From Nitrospiria bacterium (lineage in GTDB: Bacteria; Nitrospirota; Nitrospiria; JACQBZ01), in contig DATKAN010000017.1 of NCBI GenBank assembly GCA_035498035.1, positions 1-60,509 on the forward strand: DNA of 60,509 nucleotides, written 5' to 3'. Below are positions 7,565-16,985 of this stretch, in pieces. Numbering within the stretch: the first letter of the stretch is position 1; each line of letters begins with the position of its first letter. The position numbers and the translations under genes are program-made. The notes under the pieces were generated by a model. The model worked only from the letters and a program-made list of their open reading frames with translations, did not search any database and was not told the DNA's origin.

Positions 7565-9499
7565 GTGTTCGACGAGGGGGATAAAGAAAATAGGCGGTGG
7601 ATGTTAACCCGGGCCTTGCCCCTAGCCTTATATCTATTGCTGGCCGTATCCCTTTTCGGCTGTATCACACCCATCGGTGTACGGAAGGTGCCCACCGATA
7701 TCACCTACCGGGAAATCACCGCCAATGCCATCAGCGGCAATGTAATCAGCCAAGATTCCGAGGTCGTTCTGTATCGCTTTGGCCTCCTGGATCGGTTTTA
7801 CAAAGACCCCGCGGGGGTCATCGCCCTTCTTCATGAGAAGGCGAGCAGGGACCCCCGGCGTGACCTGCGCTTTGCCCTTGCGGAGATGAGCTACTACTAC
7901 GGGACCCTACTTGAAAAACGGGGCATTTTCTATCCCAATTGGGCGGAACCTTACGAATACTATCTGATGTCCGCCGTCTATTCCTATTTCTACCTGTTCG
8001 CCGAGGGCGGGACGGAACAGGGGGATCCTTACGACCGCCGATTCCAGATCGCCGTCGACATGTACAATCGTGCGCTCGGCAAGGGCCTGGCCACGGGGAA
8101 AGACGGCCAACTGGTGCTTCAGGATGAAATCCGCCAGTTGCCCGTCGGCAATATTGAGATTTCTCTCAAATTGAAGGCGCTGCCGTGGCCGCTGGAGGAC
8201 TTCGACCGCTTCCTGCCGGCGGATGACTACACCGTGTACGGATTCAGTATTCTGGCCCGAACTCCGGGTATCGGCCTGCCCCTGATCGCCGTGCACCAGA
8301 AAACACCGGAATATCCCGGAGGGCCCTCAATTCCTATGACCGCTTTCTTGCGTGTCCCCGGGGATGTTCAAGACCTCAACGACAAGACCCCCCTCGCGTC
8401 CCTGGAACTTTATTCGGGTTATAAAGAAACGACCATCGTGGCCAACGGCCAAAAGGTCCCGTTGGGAACGGACACAACAACGCCGCTGGCGTACCGGCTC
8501 AGCGATGCCTACCTCTGGAGCCAACTGGGTCCCCGGCGGTTTATATTCGGCGGCCAGGAAAAGCCGAAGCTCATTATGGTCCAGCCCTACGTGGCCGGGC
8601 GCATACCCGTCGTTTTCATTCACGGGACCGCAAGCAATCCCCTCTGGTGGGCCGAAATGTTCAATACGCTCTATTCCGACCCGGTCCTGCAGGAACGGTT
8701 TCAATTCTGGTTCTACATGTACGACAGCAACCTTCGGGTCCCGGTTTCGGCCGCCGCGATGCGCGACATCCTGACCCAAACGGTGGCGAAACTCGATAGG
8801 GAGGGGATGGACCCCGCGTTGCATGAGATGGTGCTGGTCGGACACAGTCAGGGGGGGTTGCTGGAGAAAATGAGCGTGGTCAAGACCGGCGATACGCTCT
8901 GGGATGCCCTCAGCAAGGTAAGCCTAAAGGACCTGAAAGCGAAACCCGAATTAAAGAAGGAATTGCAAAAGGAATTTTTTATCGAGCCGCTCCCTTTCGT
9001 CAAAAGGGTGGTCTTTATTTCAACCCCGCATCGAGGAAGCTTCCGGGCCAGTTCATGGGTTCGAAGCATTCTCCGGCGCATTGTTACACTGCCGGGTGAT
9101 ATCCTTACGACAAATCCCAAGGAGTACTTCAATGTTATTGAACAGGCCAATTTACCCCCCGAGTTTCGCGGCCAGGTATTTACCAGCGTGGACAGCATGT
9201 CGCCGGAAAATCCGGTCCTCAAAGCCCTGGCCGGGATTCCGGTGGCCCCCGGGATCAAGTCCCACTCGATCATCGCGGTCCTGCCGGAGTACAGTGATTA
9301 CACAAAAGGAAATGACGGCGTGGTCCAGTACTCGAGCGCCCATATCGAAGGGGTGGAGTCCGAATTCATCGTACGCGATCAGCATTCCTGTCAGGGGAAC
9401 CCGTTGGTGATCGAGGAAGTGCGCCGGATCCTGCTGGAACATCTTGCTTCTGTCTCGGAATCATTCAAATCGCACGAGCCTACGACACCGACGCAGTAA
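7565..9499 (+). CDS. large alpha/beta-hydrolase lipoprotein
   Basis: A 644-residue protein beginning at GTG 7565, 10 nt after GGAGGA. A lipobox (LAVSLFGC) places it on a membrane face outside the cytoplasm. The first about 330 residues are a family-specific region. After this comes an alpha/beta-hydrolase fold: PVVFIHGTASNPLWW (oxyanion region), VLVGHSQGG with nucleophile Ser428, a putative acid in GNDGVVQYSSAH, and a late His in RDQHSCQGNP. The hydrolase part resembles secreted lipases/esterases of the triacylglycerol-lipase type (HGTxxxPxxW). The natural substrate is unknown. It is the third gene of the DUF2254-DUF4105-hydrolase row. Confidence 0.8.
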   Translation: MFDEGDKENRRWMLTRALPLALYLLLAVSLFGCITPIGVRKVPTDITYREITANAISGNVISQDSEVVLYRFGLLDRFYKDPAGVIALLHEKASRDPRRDLRFALAEMSYYYGTLLEKRGIFYPNWAEPYEYYLMSAVYSYFYLFAEGGTEQGDPYDRRFQIAVDMYNRALGKGLATGKDGQLVLQDEIRQLPVGNIEISLKLKALPWPLEDFDRFLPADDYTVYGFSILARTPGIGLPLIAVHQKTPEYPGGPSIPMTAFLRVPGDVQDLNDKTPLASLELYSGYKETTIVANGQKVPLGTDTTTPLAYRLSDAYLWSQLGPRRFIFGGQEKPKLIMVQPYVAGRIPVVFIHGTASNPLWWAEMFNTLYSDPVLQERFQFWFYMYDSNLRVPVSAAAMRDILTQTVAKLDREGMDPALHEMVLVGHSQGGLLEKMSVVKTGDTLWDALSKVSLKDLKAKPELKKELQKEFFIEPLPFVKRVVFISTPHRGSFRASSWVRSILRRIVTLPGDILTTNPKEYFNVIEQANLPPEFRGQVFTSVDSMSPENPVLKALAGIPVAPGIKSHSIIAVLPEYSDYTKGNDGVVQYSSAHIEGVESEFIVRDQHSCQGNPLVIEEVRRILLEHLASVSESFKSHEPTTPTQ

Positions 9500-9797
9500 T
9501 CTTCCTATTCCCAATTCCCCCCTCATTGGATCAATCCATCGGTAAAGGTCGGCATGGCTCCGGCCCCTTCCCTATTTCCATTTGTACGGTCTACAAAAAA
9601 ATCCTTAATTTTCCTGTCGGCCACCGGAATAGGCCCGTTATGAATATGATAAACCGCGTTTAAAAATCCGGTCCGTCAAACTCGTAAGACCCTGTTTAGC
9701 CAACCTTTTTGACCATGATTCGGGTTGACAGTGCCCGCATTTCAGCTATCCTTGTTAATAGGTCCCGGATAAACCTTTATAATGAGGCAGGGAACAC
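9500..9797. other. intergenic region with promoter
   Basis: Almost 300 bp without a gene between the hydrolase lipoprotein and the HEAT-repeat protein. It is more AT-rich than the flanks. No terminator hairpin with T-run was found. The right end holds a sigma-70-like promoter (9725-9752). Confidence 0.5.
9725..9752 (+). promoter_or_regulatory. sigma-70-type promoter for the HEAT/HD-GYP genes
   Basis: A perfect -35 TTGACA (9725-9730) is followed after 16 bp by TATCCT (9747-9752). Predicted transcription would start near 9759, about 40 nt before the TTG start of the downstream gene. Confidence 0.6.
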
Positions 9798-11912
9798 TTG
9801 GACGAAACACCCCCGTCGACACAGGTCATTGATTCCCAACATATTGTAAACGTCCTGATCGGGCTTCAGGTGGCGATTCGCAAGGTGGGGCTCTACTCCT
9901 TCTCCCATTCCGTCGTTCCCAGCCTTTTGGAAAACCTGGAAACAAATTTCAACGCTCTCTTTGAATCGATAGGGGGAGTCACGTTCGGAATCACCCGCCA
10001 TGAATTTTTATTCCAGGATACCTCGCTTTCGGCCGGGAATCCGGTGATCCGCGAGCTCGCCCGCGGACTGAATCAGTTTGGATTGGCCGGAATGTCATTT
10101 TCAAAAGGGCTCACCAGAGACGACATTTTAAAATTTCTCAGACTGCTTGTGGAGGGCCGCGGACAGACGCCGGAGCAACGGGAACGGATGATTGCCCGGT
10201 TGCACCAGGAGGTCCCGGCTATCCGGTTGAAGCTGATCCGTTTTGGAGAAGCGCTAAAAGGTCCCCGGGAGACGGTCGATCCGGAAAAACGAGAAAATGC
10301 GGAGCCGCAGGAAAAAGGGTTATGGCGCGGGCTGGTCAAACAGCTGTTGGACCAAAACGCGGGGAACGGCCAATCGATACCCGGTATGAGCGCCGATGAA
10401 AAAATCGACATTGAAAAACTGGGGGAGCTCATCAATCAACTCTGTCGGGAAAACGGGCCGGAATCAAAAAAGAATGAACAAACCATTGCCGGATTCCTGC
10501 GCGCTCCGACCGAAGGCCGTTTCCTGGACCACGAGCAGCGAATGCATCTGTATCGTGAATTATCCAGGATGCTATCGAACCTCGACCCGGCCGTGAGAGA
10601 ACAGATTTTTCGTTTCTCGGTGGAGGACACGGACAACGACAAAGCCCCCGTGGAAGATCTCCTGGAATTCTTGCCGGAAACCCAGCTGGTGGAAATCCTG
10701 AACCAGATTCAATTATCCAATCAGGGGGTCTCCGCACCCATGTTGAGTCTGCTGAACAAATTGACCGATCTATCGTCTCAAAATGAAAAGATCAAGGAGA
10801 TGTTGACCTCCAAGCTGGAGAATCACCAGGACCTGGTTCAGGAGCTCTTCACCAACCGGGCCACCCGAACCTATTATCCTTCCTCATACCGCTCTCTTCT
10901 GGATGAGGAATTGGCTCATGAAAAGTTTGAAAAACAGTCCCCTCCCGTGGACGAGATGAAGGAAATCGAACCGGACTCGGTCAACCGACACCTCGGCCTT
11001 GTCCTGCTGGAACTTCTGGACGGGCCCATTCGATCCCAACCCGAGTACGAATGGCTGATCCGGCAGGTCACCCGTGTGTTGACGGGGGGAATGGGAGATC
11101 ACAAACAGGCCGTCCTGAAAGAAACCCTGTCGATTCTTTTCGGAAAGCTGAACTCGGCCGACGCGGCCACCCGGTCTTTTATCCAAAAAGAAATCAGAAA
11201 TTTCATCACGCCCGAGGTGTTCGCGGGCCTCCTCCAATCCTTACGGACGGATGGCGACGAGCGCGTGGGGGACCTGCTCGGCCAATTGAAAGAACTGGCC
11301 GGGTCCGAGGGGATCCCCATGTTGCTGGATCTTCTGGAGGTCGAGGAGAATTTGTCGGTCCGAAAACGCCTGTTGCAATGGATTATCCAGTGCGGTCCGG
11401 CCGTGATCCCCATGGCGGTGCAACGTCTGAAAAATCCAAAATGGTATGTGGTCCGAAACATGCTGGTTTTGCTCAAGGACCTCGGGGCGAAGGAGGCCTT
11501 GCCCGAAATCCTTCGAAGTCTTCAGGCGGACTCCTCAAAACTCAGGATGGCCGCGCTCCAGGCGATTGAATCCCTGGGAAAGGGCACCGATATCTTCGAT
11601 CGCGCCGTCTCCACGGCGCTTCGCGATTCCGACCCGGCGGTGTTCCGCAAAGGCGTATCGATGATTCTCTCCCAACCGGATGACCGGGCCATGGAGATGA
11701 TCCGGTCCATGTTGCGATTTACCGGCGAGATCAGCGCGGAAAACCAATTGATTCCCGTACTGGAGATGATCCGAAAATCCCGTGTAAAGAAACTGGTCCC
11801 GGACCTCTTGAAACTTCGGCGTCACCTGAGGCTTCGATTCTGGCAATGGAACCGGATCGGGGTTCTGTACAAGGCCGTCAACCATACCCTCCGCGAACTT
11901 CGGTCGGGGTAA
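9798..11912 (+). CDS. HEAT-repeat protein with an N-terminal domain shared with the adjacent HD-GYP protein
   Basis: A 704-residue soluble protein starting at TTG 9798; no ATG in frame gives a better start. Residues about 10-120 (VAIRKVGLYSFSHSVVPSLL, FLFQDT, GMSFSKGLTRDDILKFLRLL) form a domain that recurs at the start of the next protein. The middle is charged and helical. From about residue 400 the protein is a chain of HEAT-like helical pairs (GSEGIPMLLDLLEVEENLSV, AVIPMAVQRLKNPKWYVVRN, ALPEILRSLQADSSKLRMAA). Such repeats usually bind other proteins. The 7-nt gap to the HD-GYP gene implies co-expression. No enzymatic motif is visible. Confidence 0.75.
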   Translation: MDETPPSTQVIDSQHIVNVLIGLQVAIRKVGLYSFSHSVVPSLLENLETNFNALFESIGGVTFGITRHEFLFQDTSLSAGNPVIRELARGLNQFGLAGMSFSKGLTRDDILKFLRLLVEGRGQTPEQRERMIARLHQEVPAIRLKLIRFGEALKGPRETVDPEKRENAEPQEKGLWRGLVKQLLDQNAGNGQSIPGMSADEKIDIEKLGELINQLCRENGPESKKNEQTIAGFLRAPTEGRFLDHEQRMHLYRELSRMLSNLDPAVREQIFRFSVEDTDNDKAPVEDLLEFLPETQLVEILNQIQLSNQGVSAPMLSLLNKLTDLSSQNEKIKEMLTSKLENHQDLVQELFTNRATRTYYPSSYRSLLDEELAHEKFEKQSPPVDEMKEIEPDSVNRHLGLVLLELLDGPIRSQPEYEWLIRQVTRVLTGGMGDHKQAVLKETLSILFGKLNSADAATRSFIQKEIRNFITPEVFAGLLQSLRTDGDERVGDLLGQLKELAGSEGIPMLLDLLEVEENLSVRKRLLQWIIQCGPAVIPMAVQRLKNPKWYVVRNMLVLLKDLGAKEALPEILRSLQADSSKLRMAALQAIESLGKGTDIFDRAVSTALRDSDPAVFRKGVSMILSQPDDRAMEMIRSMLRFTGEISAENQLIPVLEMIRKSRVKKLVPDLLKLRRHLRLRFWQWNRIGVLYKAVNHTLRELRSG

Positions 11913-11919
11913 AACCGTC

Positions 11920-13158
11920 ATGGCCGACTCAAAATCCTCAATCCCATCGGGTTCCGATGCCAAGGAGGCCCTCCCGAATCCTCCCGCCCATCCGGATTAT
12001 CCACAGGCCGGTCCGGAGGAAAAGTTCCTCAGGGCCCTATCGAAATTATCGCGGGATCGTGTGATGTATCCCGAGAAACATCCTCAAATCCTTTTGGATG
12101 TTTCAATCCTCCAAGACGCCGTCCCGCCCCTATTTGAGAATCGCCCGGAACGGATTTTTGTCTTTATTGAAGATCAGATATTCGTGGATGATCGCCGGCT
12201 GATGACCGCATCGACCCAAGCGCCCGACATCGTCAAGGTTTTTCGGGACAAAAAAATCGACGCCCTTATCCTTCGAAAAGGATTGGGGTGGGAAGAGCTC
12301 GATTCATTTCTCAACGCCCTTCATTCATCCAACCCGGACAACACCCCCAGACCGTTCCCTCTTTCCCCAACGATCGAAATCCGGAGGTTCACCTCCAAGG
12401 ACGGGGAAAAACCCATCGTCCATTCCGACTCCCAGGAACCGGAACCATCGGTCTCAAAAAAATCCTTAAACAAGGCGCAGTTCTCCGATGAAACCAAGAT
12501 GATCCGGGATATTTACACAGAATGGAATGCTCCCAATGGGGCCCAAGTGAGCATGGTCTTTAAAATCATGAATGTTCTGGAAAAGGGACTCTATGATCAC
12601 CATCAATCGTTCATTCCCCTGGCCGATCTAAAATCCTATGATGAATACACCTATGTCCATGCCATCAACCTGGCGATATTGACCATGGCCCAGGCTGAAT
12701 CCTTTGGAATGCCAAAGGAGGCCGTTCGCGCGTTTGGCGTCGGCGCCCTTCTTCACGACGTGGGAAAGACCCACGTTTCGGTAGATATCCTGAACAAACA
12801 AGGGCAGTTGACCCCGGAGGAGTTTGAGGAAATGAAAAAACATCCCGTCCTAGGGGCCACCGCATTGTTGCAATATCCCGAGATCCCTCCGATCGCCGCC
12901 ATCGTGGCGTACGAGCACCACTTGAAGTATGACGGATCGGGTTATCCGACGATGAAACAGAAACGGCTTCCGCATATCGCCAGCCGGTTCACATCCATTT
13001 CGGATCAATTCGACGCCATGCGGAGCAACCGACCTTATCGGGAGGCCATGCCCCCGGAAAAGATTTTCGAGGTGATGCAGGAGAACAAGGGGACGGCCCT
13101 GGATCCCAAGCTATTGGATCATTTTATCGTCTTCATGAAATCGAGAAAAATTATTTGA
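11920..13158 (+). CDS. HD-GYP domain phosphodiesterase
   Basis: A 412-residue protein. The N-terminal domain (about residues 30-130: KLSRDRVMYPEKHPQILL, IFVDDRRLM, LILRKGLGWEELDSFLNALH) is the same fold-pattern as that of the upstream HEAT protein. The C-terminal HD-GYP domain is complete: YVHAINLA, ALLHDVGKTHV (H279-D280), MKKHPVLGA, YEHHLKYDGSGYP (H333-H334, GYP 341-343), ISDQFDAM and RPYREA. HD-GYP enzymes hydrolyse cyclic di-GMP (some act on cGAMP) using two or three metal ions, and all ligands are present here. It is encoded 7 nt after the HEAT gene, with which it likely forms a complex or shares an input. Confidence 0.88.
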   Translation: MADSKSSIPSGSDAKEALPNPPAHPDYPQAGPEEKFLRALSKLSRDRVMYPEKHPQILLDVSILQDAVPPLFENRPERIFVFIEDQIFVDDRRLMTASTQAPDIVKVFRDKKIDALILRKGLGWEELDSFLNALHSSNPDNTPRPFPLSPTIEIRRFTSKDGEKPIVHSDSQEPEPSVSKKSLNKAQFSDETKMIRDIYTEWNAPNGAQVSMVFKIMNVLEKGLYDHHQSFIPLADLKSYDEYTYVHAINLAILTMAQAESFGMPKEAVRAFGVGALLHDVGKTHVSVDILNKQGQLTPEEFEEMKKHPVLGATALLQYPEIPPIAAIVAYEHHLKYDGSGYPTMKQKRLPHIASRFTSISDQFDAMRSNRPYREAMPPEKIFEVMQENKGTALDPKLLDHFIVFMKSRKII

Positions 13159-13268
13159 TCCGTGCGAATACTCCCGGATCGGGTCTTATAACCCGCTGAT
13201 AGAATAATGAAAAGCAATATGGCGTGGTCAAACGGCCATCGGCCGTACAGAAGCCGGATCGTTCTTTG

Positions 13269-13277
13269 TGGTATACT
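13269..13277 (+). promoter_or_regulatory. extended -10 promoter element
   Basis: TGG followed by TATACT (13272-13277) is an extended -10 element in the 213-bp gap before the GAF protein gene. The -35 region is poor, as is common with extended -10 promoters. Confidence 0.45.
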
Positions 13278-13371
13278 CATTTTAGTGTGAAGATTCATCA
13301 TGTTAAGGGCTCGGCAGGCCTTGACGGGGCTTGATCATGCGGTAGAGCGCGCATTGTAGGGGTGGAATAGA

Positions 13372-15624
13372 ATGGCTGAATATGATGTGATCCGGGATCT
13401 CCTCGTCCAATTTCATTGGATCACCCAGTTGGTGGACGCCACTCTCAAGGGCAAGCCCATCCCGCCCATGCACGGTCAACCCACCCCCCAAGTCAAACAG
13501 CTTATGAGCTCCCTGCAAACGCTTTCGGAGCATTACAAGAACCTCGAAAACCAAATCAACACCTACAAACGCAAGCAGCAGGCGCTGGAAATCACCTTTA
13601 AAAACATGTCGGCCCAGCTCGACATGGAGAAAAAGGGCTCGTCCAATGCGGCCCTGTTGGAGGCGAACCTCAAGCGAGCCGAACGGCGGATCGACGATCT
13701 CATTTCGACGAACCAGGCCCTTCGGGGTCATATCATGGAATTGACGAATCAGTTGACGTCGAGCCGGCAGGAGCTCGCTTCCCGAGTCCCGCCGCCCAAA
13801 ATACCTCTTCCTCAGGAAGGCGAGCCGTCTTTACCACCGTCCAAAGACGCCGGGTCTCCTCCTCCGTCCCCCCCGCTTCAGCCCCCGGCCCAAGCCAAGG
13901 GGGAACCCTTGGAGGGCGACACACAGGCCCTTCTTTCCATACTCAAAACGGTTCAATTGATGGACACCAACCTTTCGCCGGATGAGGTGGTCAGGCGCGC
14001 CTGCCAGATCCCCTTGGATTGCTTCGGCAGTCAGCGAAGCGCGGCCTTCCTCTGGGATAAGGATTCCGCGAGCTTCATCCCGATCCATTCCTTGGGAATG
14101 AAGGCCTCCCTCATTTCCGCATTCGGGGCATCTCGACTCCGCGGAACGGACCTCCCCGTCCTGACCCAATTGCTGGCCAAGGGAGGGACCCTGGTGATCG
14201 AGGACTGCTGGAAGAGCCCCGCAAAGGGAAAGGTCTATGTTACCGACGGACGGATTGAATCATTCGAAAGCCCTTTCATGTTCTTACCCAAGGAGTTCAT
14301 TGAACGCTTTGAAATCTATTCCCTCATGGCCGTTCCCTTTGCTCATAAGGGAAAGACCTTGGGCGTCCTGTTTGTGGATTATGGAAACAACCCCCATGAA
14401 TTTTCGGAGACCGAAATCACCGTCATGAACGGGCTGGGGTTGTTTATCGGAATGAGCCTCGACAACATTCAAAGACATCAGACCACCGCGCAGCGTCTGC
14501 TAAAAATCGAACGCAGGAGCGAAACGGAATCCGTGCTCCGGAACATTGAAGCGGCCCTCTCCTCGATGGATCAGCCGGAGCCGGTCATCGGATCCGTCAT
14601 CGGGATGATTCCGCGCGTCATCGGGTGCGACTGGGTTTCGGTGCTTCTGCGCGACAAACCGGCCGGAGGGTTTTATGTCCTGGGCAACCTGGGGGATCTC
14701 AGCGATCTGGTGTACGGGAAAGGCACCATCCCCTTCGATTACCTCAACGGCGCGGCCGATCTTCAGAACGATCGCATCCTCCACCGGGCCAACCTGGAAA
14801 CCGAAAGCAGGACTTCGGCCCTGGATCTTTATCTGGTCAGTCACGGGATCCGATCCGATGTGTACGTGCCTATCCCCGTTCCGGGAGAGGTGATCGGATT
14901 GCTTCATCTATGCAGCCGCCGGGTGGCGGGTTTTGTTCAAGAAGACATCGCCCTCGCCCAAGATATTGCAAAACGGCTCGGCCACGGCCTGGAGAAGACC
15001 ATGGCCCAGAGAGTTCGGGACCGCCGCAAAACCAACGGTCACTTCAAACAGATCGAATCGTTGATCGACAGCCTATCCGGAAAAGACTTTAAATTGGGGG
15101 ACTACCGAGACGAGATGATTGCCTGCGGGCTCGAAGTGGCCCGCCGGCTAAAGTTGGATGAAGAGCAGCAGGGCTGGATCAAATACGCCATTGTCCTTCA
15201 CGAGATCGGGAAAAACGCGATCCCCGATTATATCCTCAACAAACGGGAGAAGCCGACGCCCAAGGAGCTGGCCATCCTCCGGAGTCATCCCACCAAAGGC
15301 GCGGAGATGATCAAAACGTTCCGATTCAGCCACCTCATTAAGGGATTGAAATTCAGTAAATTCGTCGCCCCCCAGATACGGCACCTGTACGAGCGTTGGG
15401 ACGGAACCGGTTATCCCGAAGGATTGAAAGGGGAGGCGATTCCCATCGGATCCCGGATTGTGGCCGTGGTCAACGCGTACGCGGCCATGACGACCGGACG
15501 ACCTTATCGTCAGGCCCTGAGCAAGCCGGAGGCCTTGCGGGAAATTCAGGACGGCGCGGGCACCCAGTTTGATCCGCGCGTCGTGGAGATTTTTCTCCAG
15601 TACCAAAATCAAAATCCAAAATAA
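13372..15624 (+). CDS. coiled coil - GAF - GAF - degenerate HD-GYP protein
   Basis: A 750-residue cytoplasmic protein. Residues about 35-140 are coiled coil, then a Pro-rich linker (about 142-180). A GAF domain (about 190-370) contains the phrase LMAVPFAHKGKTLGVLFVDY, and a second GAF (about 385-545) contains SDVYVPIPVPGEVIGLLHL. The C-terminal domain has the HD-GYP outline (ERWDGTGYP with GYP 680-682, IPIGSRIVAVV, RPYRQAL), but most metal ligands have changed. The HD pair is HE (H610-E611), the HH pair is LY (672-673), the D after the GYP region is N701, and the first His is absent. It is therefore probably a sensor or scaffold rather than a phosphodiesterase. It lies downstream of an intact HD-GYP gene. 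Confidence 0.82.
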   Translation: MAEYDVIRDLLVQFHWITQLVDATLKGKPIPPMHGQPTPQVKQLMSSLQTLSEHYKNLENQINTYKRKQQALEITFKNMSAQLDMEKKGSSNAALLEANLKRAERRIDDLISTNQALRGHIMELTNQLTSSRQELASRVPPPKIPLPQEGEPSLPPSKDAGSPPPSPPLQPPAQAKGEPLEGDTQALLSILKTVQLMDTNLSPDEVVRRACQIPLDCFGSQRSAAFLWDKDSASFIPIHSLGMKASLISAFGASRLRGTDLPVLTQLLAKGGTLVIEDCWKSPAKGKVYVTDGRIESFESPFMFLPKEFIERFEIYSLMAVPFAHKGKTLGVLFVDYGNNPHEFSETEITVMNGLGLFIGMSLDNIQRHQTTAQRLLKIERRSETESVLRNIEAALSSMDQPEPVIGSVIGMIPRVIGCDWVSVLLRDKPAGGFYVLGNLGDLSDLVYGKGTIPFDYLNGAADLQNDRILHRANLETESRTSALDLYLVSHGIRSDVYVPIPVPGEVIGLLHLCSRRVAGFVQEDIALAQDIAKRLGHGLEKTMAQRVRDRRKTNGHFKQIESLIDSLSGKDFKLGDYRDEMIACGLEVARRLKLDEEQQGWIKYAIVLHEIGKNAIPDYILNKREKPTPKELAILRSHPTKGAEMIKTFRFSHLIKGLKFSKFVAPQIRHLYERWDGTGYPEGLKGEAIPIGSRIVAVVNAYAAMTTGRPYRQALSKPEALREIQDGAGTQFDPRVVEIFLQYQNQNPK

Positions 15625-15804
15625 CCTCTACCCTATCGAACCACGCCCCTTTCTCTCTGAAAGTGAAGGCGTCTCCCCGATTGACACCCTAAGCGCCCGT
15701 CCTATAGAATCAGGATGGCCTGATTTCGCGGCCAACGGCCCCGAGCCGTTCGGATATATCTATTCGGATCAGAATACTTTATGAACCTGTTAAGGACCCT
15801 CGGG

Positions 15805-16938
15805 ATGGATTCGCCTTCGGATGCTTTTCGGAAACCGTCCAGGGCTATGCGGGCCTCCCTTCTCCTGCTGGCACTGACCCTCCCGGTCGACGGCAGCGCC
15901 CGGAGCCTGGAATCCTACGACCTGAGTACGAGTCCAAAAGGGCCCAAGTTTATTTCCCTGGCCGCGGGAAGCCATCACGTTTGTGCGATCCTCTCGACCG
16001 GAAACGTCGGGTGCTGGGGAAGCAATATGATGGGGCAGCTCGGTAACGGCATTCAGGTTGACGCTCCTTCCGAGACGCCGGTCGGGGCGATCGGAATATC
16101 AACCGCAACCGATATCGCGGCCGGGGATGTCCACTCCTGCGCCCGGCTCCGGAACCGCACCGTGTGGTGCTGGGGAAGCAACCGCTTCGATCAGCTGGCC
16201 GCCTCCGGCATTGCGAGCTCGGCGGAGCCCGTCCAGGTATCCGGGATCACAAGCGCCGTCAGGATCGCGGCGGGTTCGTTCCACAGTTGCGCCTTGTTAG
16301 AAAACGGCCGCGTGCTTTGCTGGGGATTTAACAAGTCCGGACAGCTCGGCAGAACATCGGAACCCCAGTCGGACCATCCGGTGGAGGTCGAGGGAGTCGA
16401 ACATGCGGTGGCCCTGTCCGCCGGCGGGTCCCATACATGTGCCGTGACGGCAAGCGGCGCGGTCCAGTGCTGGGGCGCCAATTTCTCGGGGGAGCTCGGA
16501 ACCGGGACGCAAGAGTCCGCGTCCGGACCGGTCACGGTGGCCGGCCTTCCCCCGGCCCGATCGGTCGCGGCCGGCGAGAACCATACCTGCGCGGTTCTGA
16601 GAGACGGCCGCGTGGCCTGTTGGGGCGGCAACACCACCGGGCAGGTCGGAAACGGCACGACCGCCAACTCGGGAAAACCGGTATTGATCGATGGCGTTGC
16701 GCACGCAAGGAGTGTGACGGCAGGCCGCTTCCACACCTGCGCCCTGCTGAAAGGCGGGCGGGCCGCCTGCTGGGGAAGCAATAACAACGGCGAGCTCGGG
16801 AGCGGTTCTAAATCCGGTTCGCTCAAGCCGATCCCCGTCTCGGGGATCTCTTCCTTAATCGCCATCGCCGCCGGTGACCGGTTTACCTGCGGAATCCTTC
16901 GGAATGGAACCGCAAAATGCTGGGGCGGCATTCGATAG
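15805..16938 (+). CDS. secreted RCC1-type seven-repeat propeller protein
   Basis: About 377 residues: an N-terminal signal (MRASLLLLALTLPVDGSA) and then seven repeats of about 50 residues. Each repeat carries AAGxxHxCAxLxxGxVxCWGxNxxGQLGxG. The pattern is that of RCC1 / chromosome-condensation repeats forming a seven-bladed propeller. Every repeat has one Cys before and one in the CWG, giving 14 repeat cysteines likely paired in disulfides, in line with export. ATG 15805 has AAGGA 8 nt upstream; in-frame ATGs at 15781 and 15847 are alternatives. Bacterial members are usually found in secreted or cell-surface proteins; the binding partner is unknown. Confidence 0.85.
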   Translation: MDSPSDAFRKPSRAMRASLLLLALTLPVDGSARSLESYDLSTSPKGPKFISLAAGSHHVCAILSTGNVGCWGSNMMGQLGNGIQVDAPSETPVGAIGISTATDIAAGDVHSCARLRNRTVWCWGSNRFDQLAASGIASSAEPVQVSGITSAVRIAAGSFHSCALLENGRVLCWGFNKSGQLGRTSEPQSDHPVEVEGVEHAVALSAGGSHTCAVTASGAVQCWGANFSGELGTGTQESASGPVTVAGLPPARSVAAGENHTCAVLRDGRVACWGGNTTGQVGNGTTANSGKPVLIDGVAHARSVTAGRFHTCALLKGGRAACWGSNNNGELGSGSKSGSLKPIPVSGISSLIAIAAGDRFTCGILRNGTAKCWGGIR

Positions 16939-16985
16939 GAACCGGTTCGTCGGGGATAAAGGATCGGACAGGAGAGGGGCGTTTC

